From the NCBI RefSeq assembly GCF_040412425.1, contig NC_089755.1, positions 51,921,798-51,985,797 of the forward strand: a stretch of DNA of 64,000 nt, in the 5' to 3' direction. Source of the DNA: Macrobrachium rosenbergii. Taxonomy: Eukaryota > Arthropoda > Malacostraca > Decapoda > Palaemonidae. How positions within the stretch are numbered: position 1 is the stretch's first letter; each line of letters opens with the position of its first letter. The notes under the pieces are model-generated. The model saw only the letters and a program-made list of their open reading frames with translations. It did no database searches and was not told where the DNA came from. The position numbers and the translations under genes are program-made. This document shows positions 25,971-39,300 of the stretch, piece by piece.

Positions 25971-26870
25971 TTTTGGAAAGAGACCCTGTTATCAGCTCAG
26001 TGGTCTGGTAAAACTAAGGTATACTTTTTTTTTTTTTTTTTTTGGAAGGAGACCCTCTCTCGAACAAGCATCATTGAACAGAATGGCCATCTGGATGCTG
26101 TTGAGTTTGTACAGTATTGCAGTTCTCAGTCCCTCAAATGATATTCTTTGTAACAGCAGGTAAATTATACAGCTGCTATCTGAAGGTCATTTAGTCCTTG
26201 TTGGTTTGGTAGAGCTTTCTACCATTATTTCAAAAGGCGAGTGAAGCCATGGGTACAACTATGCCATATTTAAACCCACAAGTGGGGTTACAGAAATTTT
26301 TGCCAAGTTTTGATTGGCTGGGAGCGGAATGACTCCTCTGAGAGTCTAGCTGACCGATGTAGGTGCTGATTGGCTGGCGCCAGGTCCTGGGGCTTCTGGT
26401 CATAGGGCACGCTGCCTGAAGTAGCAGGCAGTTGATGTGTTACCCAGGGCCACGCCTTGCTGTTCTCCTGATGATGGTAGGAAGAAGGGTCTCCTGTGTC
26501 ACATTCGGCAACAGTTTCCATCAGAGGATGGTGAGGGCCTTTATATATCGGAGGCAGCGATTTTCATAATCACCATACAGGATTTTTGTGCTCCTTGCGA
26601 TCTGCTGGATTTTTGGGGGCACTGCCGTGTTCCCTTGTGTAATGCTGGTATAAAGCCCTTTCATGTAGGTGAGCAGTGATCCTCTTTGGAGAGTCGAATC
26701 ATAGTCACACCAGTGTACGAATGGCAGCATCCATTCTCAGGGCACGATATTTGGTAGAGCACTCCTTTACCTCTTCATGGGGTCATTGCTAGCAATGGGG
26801 CTGTTCCTCGTGAAGTACTTTGCAGTCTTCCAAAGCTTGTAGTAGATCGTAAGGTCAACTTTTTTTTGTC
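25971..26870. repeat. probable decayed interspersed repeat, family unknown
   Basis: Higher GC than its surroundings. It contains two related phrases (tttggaaagagaccctg at 25,973 and tttggaaggagaccctc at 26,041) separated by a poly-T run. Minus-strand frames are open in short pieces (26,288-26,521 and 26,521-26,730) but match no domain I recognise. A retroelement remnant is possible. Confidence 0.3.
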
Positions 26871-27299
26871 GGCATCAGACAAAAAAAAAAATGGGTTTTA
26901 CATGGGTGCAGATATTGTTCATCAGGGTTGTCTCCTCTTTCTTATACTCGAAGTCTGCAGTGAAGATAAAATGAGCATTTGAACTAGGGAAGCTAAAATG
27001 GATACCTGAACCAAGGTTTCATTTATCTTATTACCATTAACGTTTTCAAGTCTTGAATGACGTTATAAGTCACATGTTTACATGTATTTAGTAAATGCAG
27101 CAATACAGTACTGGTGATAGGTTCATTGTAATTCTCCGAGACATTGAAAAATTAAGTTTCCATAAAAACTCAAAAGTTGCTTTATGACGTAATTTAAAGC
27201 TGTATTGTTTGTGGAATGTTCTCAGAGAGCCTAGTTTTTTCTTCAGTCTATAGAAAATTTGTACCTTAACCAACTTCATACTTTTTTTTTCTTTTTCAG

Positions 27300-27345
27300 G
27301 CGGATGAGCAGTGGATAAAACCCATGATTTGGCACTTGTGCCAAG
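27300..27345 (+). other. HUWE1: HUWE1 5'UTR segment of the start-codon exon, with two upstream ORFs
   Basis: The exon begins after a long T-rich tract ending in cag at 27,299, so the mRNA leader is spliced. Two upstream ATGs lie here: 27,304-27,318 (four codons plus stop), and 27,324-27,356, which runs past the main ATG in another frame. Both have C at -3 (weak context). The main ATG at 27,346 has A at -3 and begins the MKVDR sequence shared with vertebrate HUWE1, which decides the start. Confidence 0.8.
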
Positions 27346-27390
27346 ATGAAGGTTGACCGTTCCAAATTAAAGAAAAGCAGCTCAGAAGTT
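27346..27390 (+). CDS. HUWE1: HUWE1 coding exon 1 (residues 1-15)
   Basis: Encodes [15 protein letters not shown]; human HUWE1 starts MKVDRTKLKKT. The exon ends in phase 0 before a consensus gtaagt donor. The 46 nt upstream in the same exon are 5'UTR. Confidence 0.93.
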
Positions 27391-30300
27391 GTAAGTAGCA
27401 GCTAGTTTTTATGATAAACTATCTGTAACCAGGATAGTTTTTGTTTTGGCTCTAGTTCAGATATAAATTTGTTTCTGATCGTTTAAAACATATGTTGGAA
27501 TTTTCTGTTTAAAATGAGAGTTTGATGTGTTATTAATTCAACTAAATAATTTTTCAGCCGGGGGACTGCGGCTGGCTTATAGAGAAACTGCAAAAATGTA
27601 GCAATGAGGAATTGTTGCCAGTCCTCCGGAGTGTGGAATCCTGGAATTATGGAAAATGTGAACTTTATCACTGGATTGATGTACTAGACAGGTATGATTA
27701 TCAGCTAATATCTTTTTTCAAGCTTGACAGTTTTGTTTGGCTTTGTGGTTCACTGATTTTAATCTTCAAATTAGTTTCTGATTTAAGGTTTCAGCAAGGC
27801 TACATTTTTACAGCTTAATTAGCAGAGACACCAGAGTCAAATCTTTTTGAAGGGTTTTTACTTATACCATAGGTGAAAATTGAAGTTCAGAGAACTTGAA
27901 GTACTTACAGTACTGCCACAAGGCAAACTGCAAGCGTTATGCCCCTATGAGAGAAGGCACAAGCTTTCAAATAATATACTTGCCTATTTTTGACCCAGTC
28001 CTTAAGTGGTCTGATGGTTTAGATGTCACAATAAAAGCTTGTGAGGACTTCTAGTTGTTTGTGTGTTGAATTTAAAATTTTTTTACCACATTTCTCAGTC
28101 GTCTGAATTAATTCTCAGGATTGGTCTGGATTTTTGTCTCTGAAAAAGTCTTTATTTTTTCATGCGTTTCAGGCACCTAAATTAAGTCTTAAAAAAACGC
28201 AATGTATTCAGTAGTTTCTCTAGATTTGGAAGAGTTTCTTTAGATTTGTCAAGATGTCATCTCGTTGCTATGCTTTCTATCTGTTGGCTTTTGGTAATTG
28301 CATTTAATCCCATTTTAATTCCAGATTTGACACTATATTAGAGGAAGCAGCTGAAAAAGATGAAGACAAATGGGTCCTACCTTGTGACCTACCTGAAAAC
28401 AGTCATGTAAGTACTGTATAGCATGTAGTACTTTATGCTCGATAAGCATTTTTCTGTTAAAACTTTATTTGGGATGAATCTTAGATACTGTTAGGGCTTA
28501 TATCTCCACGCCAATAGATGAGGAGACATAAGCTGTCTTTAATAGTAGGTAAGTATCCAAATAATAAATTTTATGAAAATTTAAAATTTGGGATAGTTTT
28601 CAGGCAGGGGGAGAGACTTCATATTTTCTGTCCTTGTTAACCAGTGCAAGCTAGACATGTTTACTGTACACAATCTGCTGTCCTACTTGATGGTGTGCAT
28701 TGGAAAAATTGCCAGCATATATATATACTAGTTAGTTGGCTATTGGCACTGATGATTTTTATATATATGTTTAGCTGCTTGCATTGTGTTGTTAGCTTTG
28801 CATAGAGCTCATCCAAAGATGTTTTAAGTACTTCTGTAGGATAGAGAACAACCTTTAAAATTATACCAATGGTGAAGCAAATAACCTGAAGTAATGCAGC
28901 AAACTTTTTGCAAAAACCTATTCATAAGTGATCGATCCTGTAAAGTGCTGTAAGTGTACCGTCTGGCAGTAAAAGATTAGGTAAAATCAAATAAAGGATT
29001 TAGGTTCCTTTAAAAAGTGGGCCGGTAACAAACGTGACTCTTGAGACAAAGGGGTAAAATTTGAGACTAAAGATTTTACATATATGTCAGGGAAAGTTTA
29101 AAGAAAATGTTAAAGAAAATGTTAGGTTCCTGTGAGAGAGAGAGAGAGATAAATATACATATTGTAACAATCATTTAGTTTTCAGTGAACTGTAAATTTG
29201 ATTGACAGTCATAATTGGGTATATCCAATCAAGGAATTTGATAATGAAGAATAAATATATCTTACTTTTCCTTGACAGGTTCAGGAGTTGGTGGTATGGG
29301 TACTACACTTTACAACTTTATTAGTGGAACACTCCTTCTCACGACACCTTTATTCCTCAGTGGAACACCTTATTACCTTGCTGTCATCAACGTCTATGAC
29401 TATTGTCTTAGCAGTACTTAATCTTCTTTACATGTTCAGTAAAAGGTGAGTTTTTTTAATACGTAAATTTAAATGTGTCACAGCAGATCAAAGTTTTTAA
29501 AATTTTTATCTCTTCTATTAGTTGGGCAAACATAGTGTGAAACCATTTTGTTCGGAGGTTCAGAAGTGTAAAGGGAATTAGTTTGTTTAGCTGATGTTAA
29601 TGCTAGACACAGAATAAATGTAGGGAGAAGTGAAAAATGTCCTAATTGTCTATTCATTGAAAGTAAAGACTTGGCTTTTATTATTGTAGATATTTTTGCT
29701 AAAATATTATAAAATATTCATTGGTTATGCATTGTACCATTAAAGGCACCATTTTTATTGGCATTTGATAAAGTTGTTTGTCGGTTGGTCATTTATTCTT
29801 CCTTTTTTAATGCTGTGTTATTCACTTTATTTTCAAGGTCTAATTTCATCACCCGTCTTGCTGTAGCCCCTCGCCAAGCCCTTTTAATGCGTCTCATAAA
29901 TTTGGCTGAGCCCTGGGGAGGCAAGGACAATGGCTTTGGTTTAGCCCAATGTTGTCAGGACCTTCCCTTGTCTGTGAGTTGATGCAGGTTTTGTATATTT
30001 GTAGACACATACCTATTGATGAGGTTTTATTTTAAGAGACAGTTGAAATTCATGTATGACATAACTACAAACTCCACATCCTTCATTGAGATCAGCAGCC
30101 CTGGGGTTGCTTGGCTTATTTGACATTTTCTACCTTCCAGTTACAGAATCTCATTTAATATTCTAGCAGTTTCCCATAAAGAATTCATATTATTAATCCA
30201 CAACATCAACTGTTATGGTATCTTTGTCTATTTATATAATGTATACACACAATCATTGCAGTCAGAATTTGTGCTGTGAACAGGGAGTTCTAAGTGCAAG

Positions 30301-33300
30301 TGTAGCCCTAAAGGAAAGAAAAGAAATGGATAGTAAAAATGCCATACTATTTAGTGTATGTAAGCAAAGAAAAAGCATTATCTCTCGAGAGGAAAATGAC
30401 ATATCATATAGTTACACCTAGATAGGTGGTTCTTCTCTGTTGTTATAATAATATCTCAACAGGCAGTTGGTTTGGTTCCTTGGCCACCTTCTACTTAAGA
30501 CTAGAGTTGGGACCTTTTTTTTTTTTATCTCATTTTTATGACTTGTAAAATTTATTTTGTATTCTTTATTGATGAATTTTTATAACTTTGGAGTTTTATC
30601 TCAAAATTATTCATGCCTCATATTTATTGTTTCACTGGGTTTCAGTCCTTTCCTGAGAATGCCACCACCCTACATTATGAGTTCTATGGTGAACACCAAC
30701 AACAGTCACAGCAGCAAACATCGCAGCAGCAACCACAGCAACAAACTGGTGACTCTCCAAGTGGAAGCAGCAGTAGTGGGGCTCGCAGTAGTAATTCTAT
30801 CATCACTATTCACATTGATAACATGCAGAATATATCAAAGTCCCCAGCGCAAGTCATGGAGGAGCTTTTACAGGTCTACAAAGTGCCTATGGAGAAACAG
30901 GTGAGGAGTACAGTATATTTTTTTCAAGATTTTTTTTTTTCCAGTAGAAAATTTCCTGTAGCATATTGTATATGTTGGTATAGAGCTACTTTTGTTTTTA
31001 TTTCTTAACGATCACTTGTCTGGTTGTTGATGTGCAAGACACTGACACACACCTAATGTGTTATTTCGACATGCAATATTGGTAGGAGGTAAAGGTATTG
31101 CTGACAGCATGCCCAACACAGCTCCATGTAACAGTTTTGTTGACGAGGTCTCAATTTTCTTTTCAGATGATCCTGTTTACCCACATAAGATTAGCTCATA
31201 GTTTTGGTTCATTTGAAACTCGTTTGCAGTGTGTCCAAGCGAGACTACAAGCATTGTCTGTTTTAGTGTATTGCAATGCATTGCAGGTTTGTGTTAAATT
31301 ACCATAATTTTGGTGCATTTTTAAATCTTAACAGTTTGTGGGAAAAAGTATTGGTTTAGATCTGTCATTGTTTGTATTCAGTATAGGTTATGATTACTTG
31401 TAGAGATATTTTGTTGCATAAACTCTGGAAACTAGAATGATGACAATCACTGCGCAAATTTGACTTGGTTCATACTTTGTGATTACATTAAAGTAGTCTT
31501 GATGTGAACTGTGTGATATATGTGAAATCTGATCTTGTTAAGGTACTATACAGTACATAGTAATTTTTACCATGATGTCCTATAAAATGTTGAACTATTT
31601 CAGGACAATGCTAATACAGTGTTATATTCTGGGCTTCTGGATGAATTTGTGGAGGTTTTGGAAATTAATGATCCAAAACTTACTGAAATTAAGGCTGCCA
31701 CATTACGTACTTTGACTTCAATTATTCATCTGGATCGTATGCCCAGTTTCCCTAAGTGAGTTTTTGTTGAGTTGTGTGCTTTTAGAAATCATGCAGACAG
31801 TAGTTTGCCCCAATATTGTTGTACCAATTTTGTTTAAATGAAAGTATGTATATCTGTATGAGCAAATGGCAAGGTTGCCATTCACTGATATTAGTTTCCT
31901 CAATACTTTCAGGTTGAATACTATAATTGATGTAACAGGTGCCTCCTCTTACCATGGATTCTTGCCAGTTTTGGTTAGGTCTTGCATCTCTTCGTTAACA
32001 GCCACCAACCCACCGGTTCCCAATCCCTTTCCTGCCCCACTTGCCACAGCCCTGTTTTCATTCCTTTATCATCTAGCAAGTTATGAGGCTGGTGGTGAAG
32101 CACTTGTATCTTGTGGCATGATGGAGTCCCTCATATCTGTAGTAAACTGGAAGGGAACGGAGCCGGATCACATAACTGTGAGTGAGGATTTTACATTGTG
32201 TACATTTTCTTTAATATGTTAGTTTTGAATTATTTTTAAAGATGGAGTGGGGTTTGTGAAGTGGTTAATCATTTTTTATTTTTTCATTTCAGTTTGTGAC
32301 TAGGGCTGTCCGTGTTATCGATCTCATAACCAATTTGGATATGCATGCCTTCCAGACTCATGGGGGGCTAACAGCCTTCATTAGAAGATTAGAGGTATGA
32401 TAATAGATTTGTTTGGACTTTTTTCTGAGTTTAAATTTTCATATACATTATGTAAGTTCTCACACTTAATCCTGTACAGTATATATAAGTGTTTTGATCA
32501 TGAGTTTATGTATAGAACACAAATTATCCTTTTTACTACACGTGAAAATATTTACAATTTAGCTATGCATATATACAGTAAAGTTTTGTTAAAAATTTAA
32601 TAGAAATGTATTTTTTTTTTTAAATTAGGTGGAAGTAGACGAATGCCGAAAAGAACAACCTTTCGTCATTACTCTGCCAGCACCTCTTGCAGAAAATGAT
32701 TCTGCCTCTGCAGCTACAGAAAGTACTCAAGCAGCAGCAGCTGCAGAGAGAGAAGCATCTGTAACAACAGAAAGTGCAGAGGTTGGGGACACAGCCACTC
32801 CGTCTCCAATGGACACAACTGAATCATATACTGGTGCTGCTGGGACATCTTTTCAAACAAGTGAAGTTGAAAACATAAGACCCAGCACTTCAGCTGCAGC
32901 AGATATAACAGCTAGTTCTCGACCAGATTATAGTGAAGCAAAGACAGGTTTATCATGCTTGCCCCAGAGAGCAGCCCTAGTGAAATCAATGTTGAACTTT
33001 TTGAAAAAAGCTATCCAAGAACCTGGTTTCAGTGAAAGTATGAGACACTTAATGGAAGGAAGTCTACCGGCTTCCTTGAAACATATCATAAGTAATGCTG
33101 AGTATTATGGGGCTTCTCTGTTTTTGCTTGCAACTGATGTTGTTACTGTATACGTGTTTGGGGAACCATCACTCTTGTCCTCCCTTCAAGATAATGGTCT
33201 CACAGATGTTGTGTTACACGCATTGCTAGTCAAAGATGTGAGTATGAACATGGTGTCTTCTGTATTTCATATGTCATTTGAAATTACACATGGGGTGTTG

Positions 33301-36300
33301 ACTTGGGTCTGCACTCAGGTAATTGAAACATGTAAAAATACAAAGATGATTCCTTTACAGGTACCTGCTACAAGAGAAGTATTAGGTTCCCTACCAAATG
33401 TATTCAGTGCTTTATGCCTTAATTCTCGTGGTCTAGCTGCATTTGTAGCTTGTAAACCCTTCGAAAGACTTTTCAAGGTCCTTCTGTCACCTGATTATTT
33501 ACCCGCTATGAGAAGACGGAGATCATCTGATCCAATGGGAGATACGGCATCCAACTTGGGAAATGCAATGGATGAGTTAATGCGCCACCAGCCAAGTCTT
33601 AAAGCTCAGGCAATGAAAGCCATTGTGAAGGTAGATATGATATTAATTTGAAAATGTTTGGTTATAATTTAAAATATTTGATGTACAGTACAGTAAATTT
33701 TTCTCTAGCAGGAAAATTTAATTTTCCAGTAATTATAAGATAAAGATTTGTATTTTGCTATTTGTATATTATGTCAGCTTCCAGATGACATGTTTGAGGG
33801 GTCCTTCATACTGTATTTACAATACAGTATTTTTAAATACTTTTTTAGTCCTACAAATGAGGTGTTTAAAATAAACATGGAAATCATTTCAGCTCCTAGA
33901 GGAAGTGTGTCTGTTGGGAAGTGATACTCACTACATATGCTGGAAGACTCCGCCAAAACATGAAGCATCCCCAGCACCTGTCATGAGGTTAGATTAATTT
34001 TCTGCTTTTTATTTTTCTTACACAGTAGATCTGTAATAGTCTGGTTTTGTCGCTCATTTAAGGATGAGTTGAGTTTACAGGTTTTCCTATAATTTTCTTT
34101 GTTCTTGGTATTATTTGTTGTAATGTATTTTTCAGTTTTGTGGTCTGGTTAAACTCTTTTAATAAGTCATCATCATTATGTTTTTAAAATTGAAAGTACA
34201 TAAATGTTTAAGTTTCAGATTTCCATGTGTAGTGGTGAATCTTATTCCATATAGTAGTGTCTTTATCTAAAAGATATGCGTTTTTTGTCTTTATCTGAAA
34301 GATATGCATTTTTTTATCTTCAATATAATTTATAGTTGCATTCTGCTTGCAGAACTCACAATGATAATTCAAGTGATGAAGAGGAGGAGGAGGAGGAAGA
34401 AAGAGAATCTGGTGTTGCCGGTCCTTCGGTATCTAGTGGGCAGCGGGAAGATGTGCCACCCACAGACACAACTACAGGAGAGAAAAGACCTGTCCCTCTT
34501 GTGGATTATGTTTTAAATGTTATGAAATTTGTCGATGCCATCCTCTCTAACAATTCTACCGACGACCATTGTAAAGAATTTGTGTTTCAGAAGGGTTTGG
34601 TTCCACTGTTGGGTATTCTTGGGTTGCCCAATTTACCAATTGATTTCCCAGTGTCACAGGCATGTCAGTCTGTAGCATCTGTATGTAAATCTATTTTGGT
34701 AGGTATTAATATAGACATTTGGTTGATTTTATGTTGTCAGTTTGTGCATAAGAAAATTTGTCATGGATTCTTGCTGTGCATAAGAAAATTTGTCATGGAT
34801 TCTTGCTTTCATGATAGTCTTAAATTTCTGAAAATTTTTGTAAATTTGAAGGGTTTACTTAATCTTGGAGCATTGATTATTCATTTGAATTTATGTGATA
34901 ATTGCGCTGTTACTTGATCCATTACAGAACCTTGCGCACGAGTGTGGAGTTCTTCAACGGGGGCTGCAATGTCTAAATGAAAAGTTAGAAGCCCTAGCAC
35001 CTCTTCATGAACCACTACCAGCACCTGGAGGCTCAGTGCTGCTTCGTGAACTAGCATCTGCTCCAACTCCTGGGGAAGCAACAGCCTTCCCACAAGCTAC
35101 ACCACTGCTTCATACATTGAGTGCTGTCCATGCATACATAATGATGCTTGTTCATGTATGTAGGACTGGGCAAACAGAGATTAGACAGGTATCCATCAAT
35201 CAGTGGGGAACAGATTTAGGATTGAGAGTGTTAGCTGGTTTAACAAAGTTATATACTTCACTGGTGTGGGAATCTACAGTACTCCTGGCATTATGTTCTG
35301 ATGATGGATTACCAGCTGGCTGTTTATTTGGAAAAGAAGATACAGAAAAATTACTTCCTCCTGACTTAAAGGTAAGAAAGTCTGTGTCGTTTTAGTTAAT
35401 ATTTTGAGTTCAGAGTAGAGTATTTGTAGGTAACAAAAGCCTGTGTGGTTTTCAATCATAATTGTTTGGTACTTGGCATTTATTTTTTCTTAATTTTATA
35501 ATATTTAAGGACATGATGTCCTGTAGTGGCAGTAAAACCATGATAATGATTAGTTCTATTTTTTGCCAAGTATAAATAATTAGTCACTTGCTATTTATCA
35601 TTGCTTTTTTTCTCATCCTATTTGACAGTAGGGTTCATTCTTGTCAGTTTTACTCTATTATACGTATTGAGAGTGCATTGCTTTTAGGGTGAAGAAGGCA
35701 GTCGAAATGAAGCTGTTGCCATGGAAGTTACAGAAAGTAATAACAGAGGCATATCTGATAACGGTACTCCCCTTGGGGAGGGTACCTCTGCTGAAAGCCC
35801 AACTCGTCAACAGTCGGCAGCAACACAACACCAGATGAAGTTGATAAAGCCCCTGCTGTCATCAGCTTCACGATTGGGAAAGGCTTTAGCTGAACTTTTT
35901 GCCTTGCTTGTTAAGGTATGTGTGATTGAGATTATGAATCTGAACTGAAGGAGTATAATTTGAGAGTGTTGAAGTTGATACATCAAAACCATTAGGACAA
36001 AAAATTTCAGGCATGAAGATTATTTATCTATTATTCTACAAAGATGGGATCAGCAGGTTCTTGAAATTGTTTACTATTAATGAGACTGTTGAAATAGGAT
36101 GGTTGTAGGGTCTACATCAGACTAATTTAGAAAATCAGTTTTGTCACGGTTGGTTTCGTACAGTTACAAAGTAATATTTCATTTAGGGTACAAGACTGAT
36201 GTGTATACAAAAATGGTTTTGCAAGACTAGTTTATGGAGGAAGTAAATGTCTGCTCATGATATGCTTTTCATTTACAAAAGGTTTAATGCCCTTAGGAAT

Positions 36301-39300
36301 GTTAAAAGGAGCATTTGTTTCCTAATACATTATCAGGGCACAGGTCAGTTTAGAGCATGAATGTGTCAATATGAAAGCACATTAGGCTATTCTGTCATGG
36401 TAATTGTAGGAAAAGATCATGGGTCTTTTATAATTGACCATTTCTCTTGTTAAAGCAGTCTAATAGAAAAATGGCTAGCTATCATACTGACTTTTAGCAT
36501 GAATGGTACCAGTAGATTTGGGAAAAATTAACCGTTCTGTTGCTATAAAGCCAGTAGTTATGATAGCAGGAGCAAACATGGTAAGGTCTAAGGGACTTTA
36601 GATGTAGTTTAGCTAATTTTTTTTCATCTTTGGCCCATAATTATTATTGGCTTTTGTTTCATCAGTTGTAAAATACCATTGTTTTATTTTGGAGAGTTTA
36701 TATCCTGTGGAGACTAACTTCCTAATTCTCGTATAACCAGCATAAAAATAAAGATAGCTGCATTGAAATGTGCAATGTTTTGAGTATTTTTTCAAGGTTT
36801 ACAAAATGCTTAATATTCCAGTGTGCAATGTTTGCCATGTAACATTAAAGAAAAAAAGAAAATTTCACTAAGTTTGAGTTGGTAGTTTCATAATTTGTAC
36901 TGAATAGGCATAATTTGAATATTTTCATTTAACATCAAAGAAAATGGTTCAGGATGTCATTTCTATAGCTATGATTTCTTATATTTCCTCTTAGCTGTGT
37001 GTGGGCTCTCCCTTGCGGCAAAGAAGAGGTCAGCAAGTGGCACCATCTCTTACACCACCATCTACTGCAGCGAGAGCTGTTGCCTCTGCTCTGGCCAATC
37101 TTCTGCATGCAGGACTTTCTTGGAGTCCCCCTCCTGCCTCCCCTTTGCCAAAGTTCCGTTTGACTTTTCTGATCTGCTCTGTCAGGTTCACTAATCCAAT
37201 GCTGTTTGATGATAAGAAGATGCCGTATCACCTGATGATTCAGTACTTTGTATCATCACAGGGCCTTAATGGTAAGCTATGGAAAGGATAATGTCCTGGT
37301 ACATTTGTCATTTAGCTCCAGAAAAGGAAAACCCCAAAACTTCTCAGTCAGGTGACATACTGGAAGGTACTACCTAGAATATGTGGGCTGATAGTTGGTA
37401 TATACACAATGCCAAAAAAATTGCTGTCGTATTTGAAAGATTAGCACTTGCTAAGAGATATTTATGTTATCATACTCCATGATATTTTTAATGTAAATGT
37501 CAAGACGTGCTCAAATACACATACGAGTTTGAAATTGCAACTATTCATCTCGGTCCTATGGTCTTTGCCAGGGTAAAAATGTTAATCCATACAGGTTAAT
37601 GTATCATGGTATATAAAAGCTATTGTTGCAGAATTAAATAATCTCTGCCCAAAAGACTAAGGGAATATAAATGCAGTTATGAGAGTATTTAATTTGGTAT
37701 TCAGTTATGACATCTTATTTTGAATTTCTATGTAAAAAATAAATTGTAATTATGGTGATATTATCATATCTTTTATTATGAAGCTTTTGCAGTGGATTTA
37801 ATGTGTAGAATGTTGAGTGTGCATTGTGGGTAAATAAGATGTTACTCTGAAAATAAGGGGGGTATAAAAGTCAGATTTTCACATATTAAAATGTTTTGTT
37901 TTATATTCCTGACAAAGTAATTTATTTTTGGTATTTGTTTTATACAAGTAAATATGCAGATACCCCTTGAAAGTGGAGGATAGTCAGTTTTATGTATGCA
38001 TGCAGAAAGAGACTTGCTTTCAATTAAGATTACAGTATATAGGATATTCTAGGCAATTGTCTTTCTGAAATGTCATTTGTCAGCTATATGGGAATAACAA
38101 CATGTCATGTATTTCAGCTTTCTTCAATACTTTTGAGTGGGCAATTAGTGCTGGTGGCACATCGCCTGATCAAGAAGGGTCAGATCCTGAAGAGTTACCA
38201 GAGGGTACTGGAGAATTCTTAGACACCTGGTTGGTTTTACTGGAACGGCTGGTAAACCCTCGCACCATGCTGGACTCGCCCCATGCCTTACCTGCCAAGT
38301 CTTCCCAGCCTGGATATCAGCCATTCAGTCCACTAAAGTTCCTTATTCATATTCAGAAGGTAATGGAAAATGTTTACTCTTATTTTTTTAAGTCCAGATG
38401 ACATAGTGATAAAAGAGGTTTTTTGTATTTTGGCTGGCTTCTCTTTACTCAACTCTGCGAGAGATTTTGTGTAGCGTAATTTGTAAACTGGTCCTGTTTC
38501 TCTTGTATATGGTTCCCTTTAGTATGGCTTTTAATTAACCATAATCCATACCCTTGACAGGTTGCATTTGAAGCTGTGATGAAATTGTGGAATAAAAAGA
38601 AGACACCACTAAAATCATATGGGGTAAGGATATCTGAGTCTGTCCTTGTCATACTGTGTAATGTTATCAAGAGTGAAGCCATCATCCAAGAAAGACTTGC
38701 TAAAGAAAAGGAAGCTACTAGTGGCAGCTCTACGTTAACTACTACTACTACCACAAATGCTACTGCGGGGCCTACCTCTGCTGCTAGTGCAGTTGCATCT
38801 TTGGCAGCTGCAGATCCTGTTAGCCAGCCTCCACCAGCAGAGCCAGATGTCAATCCCCAGCATCTCCAGGCACTGATGGACATGGGATTCGGCCGTGATA
38901 GGTGCATGGAAGCTATCACACAAACAAACACACTGCAGCAAGCAACAGAATATTTGTTGATGAATCCTATGGATCAAGTTGGTGGTGTAAGTTGGGATGT
39001 TTACATTTTTTCCTTTTGTATACTAGTGAGCCCGTACTATTTGATAATTGTTACAAATACTGCTCACTGGTTGTGTTTTTGCAATGACCATAGGATAAAT
39101 CTCTCTCTTTTTCTGTTTAAAAAATTCATACTACTGTACTCACTACTCCCCAGTTTATTGTAACTACTGTTTCTTATTTGAAAGATATTGCAAGAGTGCT
39201 TGTTTAATTTGATTTTGCAGTTTTGTACGTTTACAATTTTTTCTCATTAGGTAAGTGGTGGTGATATGGAATTAACTGAGGAAGACCAAATGCTTCAAGC

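Noticed and set aside
31866..31912. In-frame upstream Met before HUWE1 exon 9
   Set aside because: It lies in intron 8; the acceptor ending at 31,912 and homology place the exon start downstream.
39221..39250. Alternative acceptor for exon 20 after gcag at 39,220
   Set aside because: The required frame reads into TAG at 39,248-39,250.
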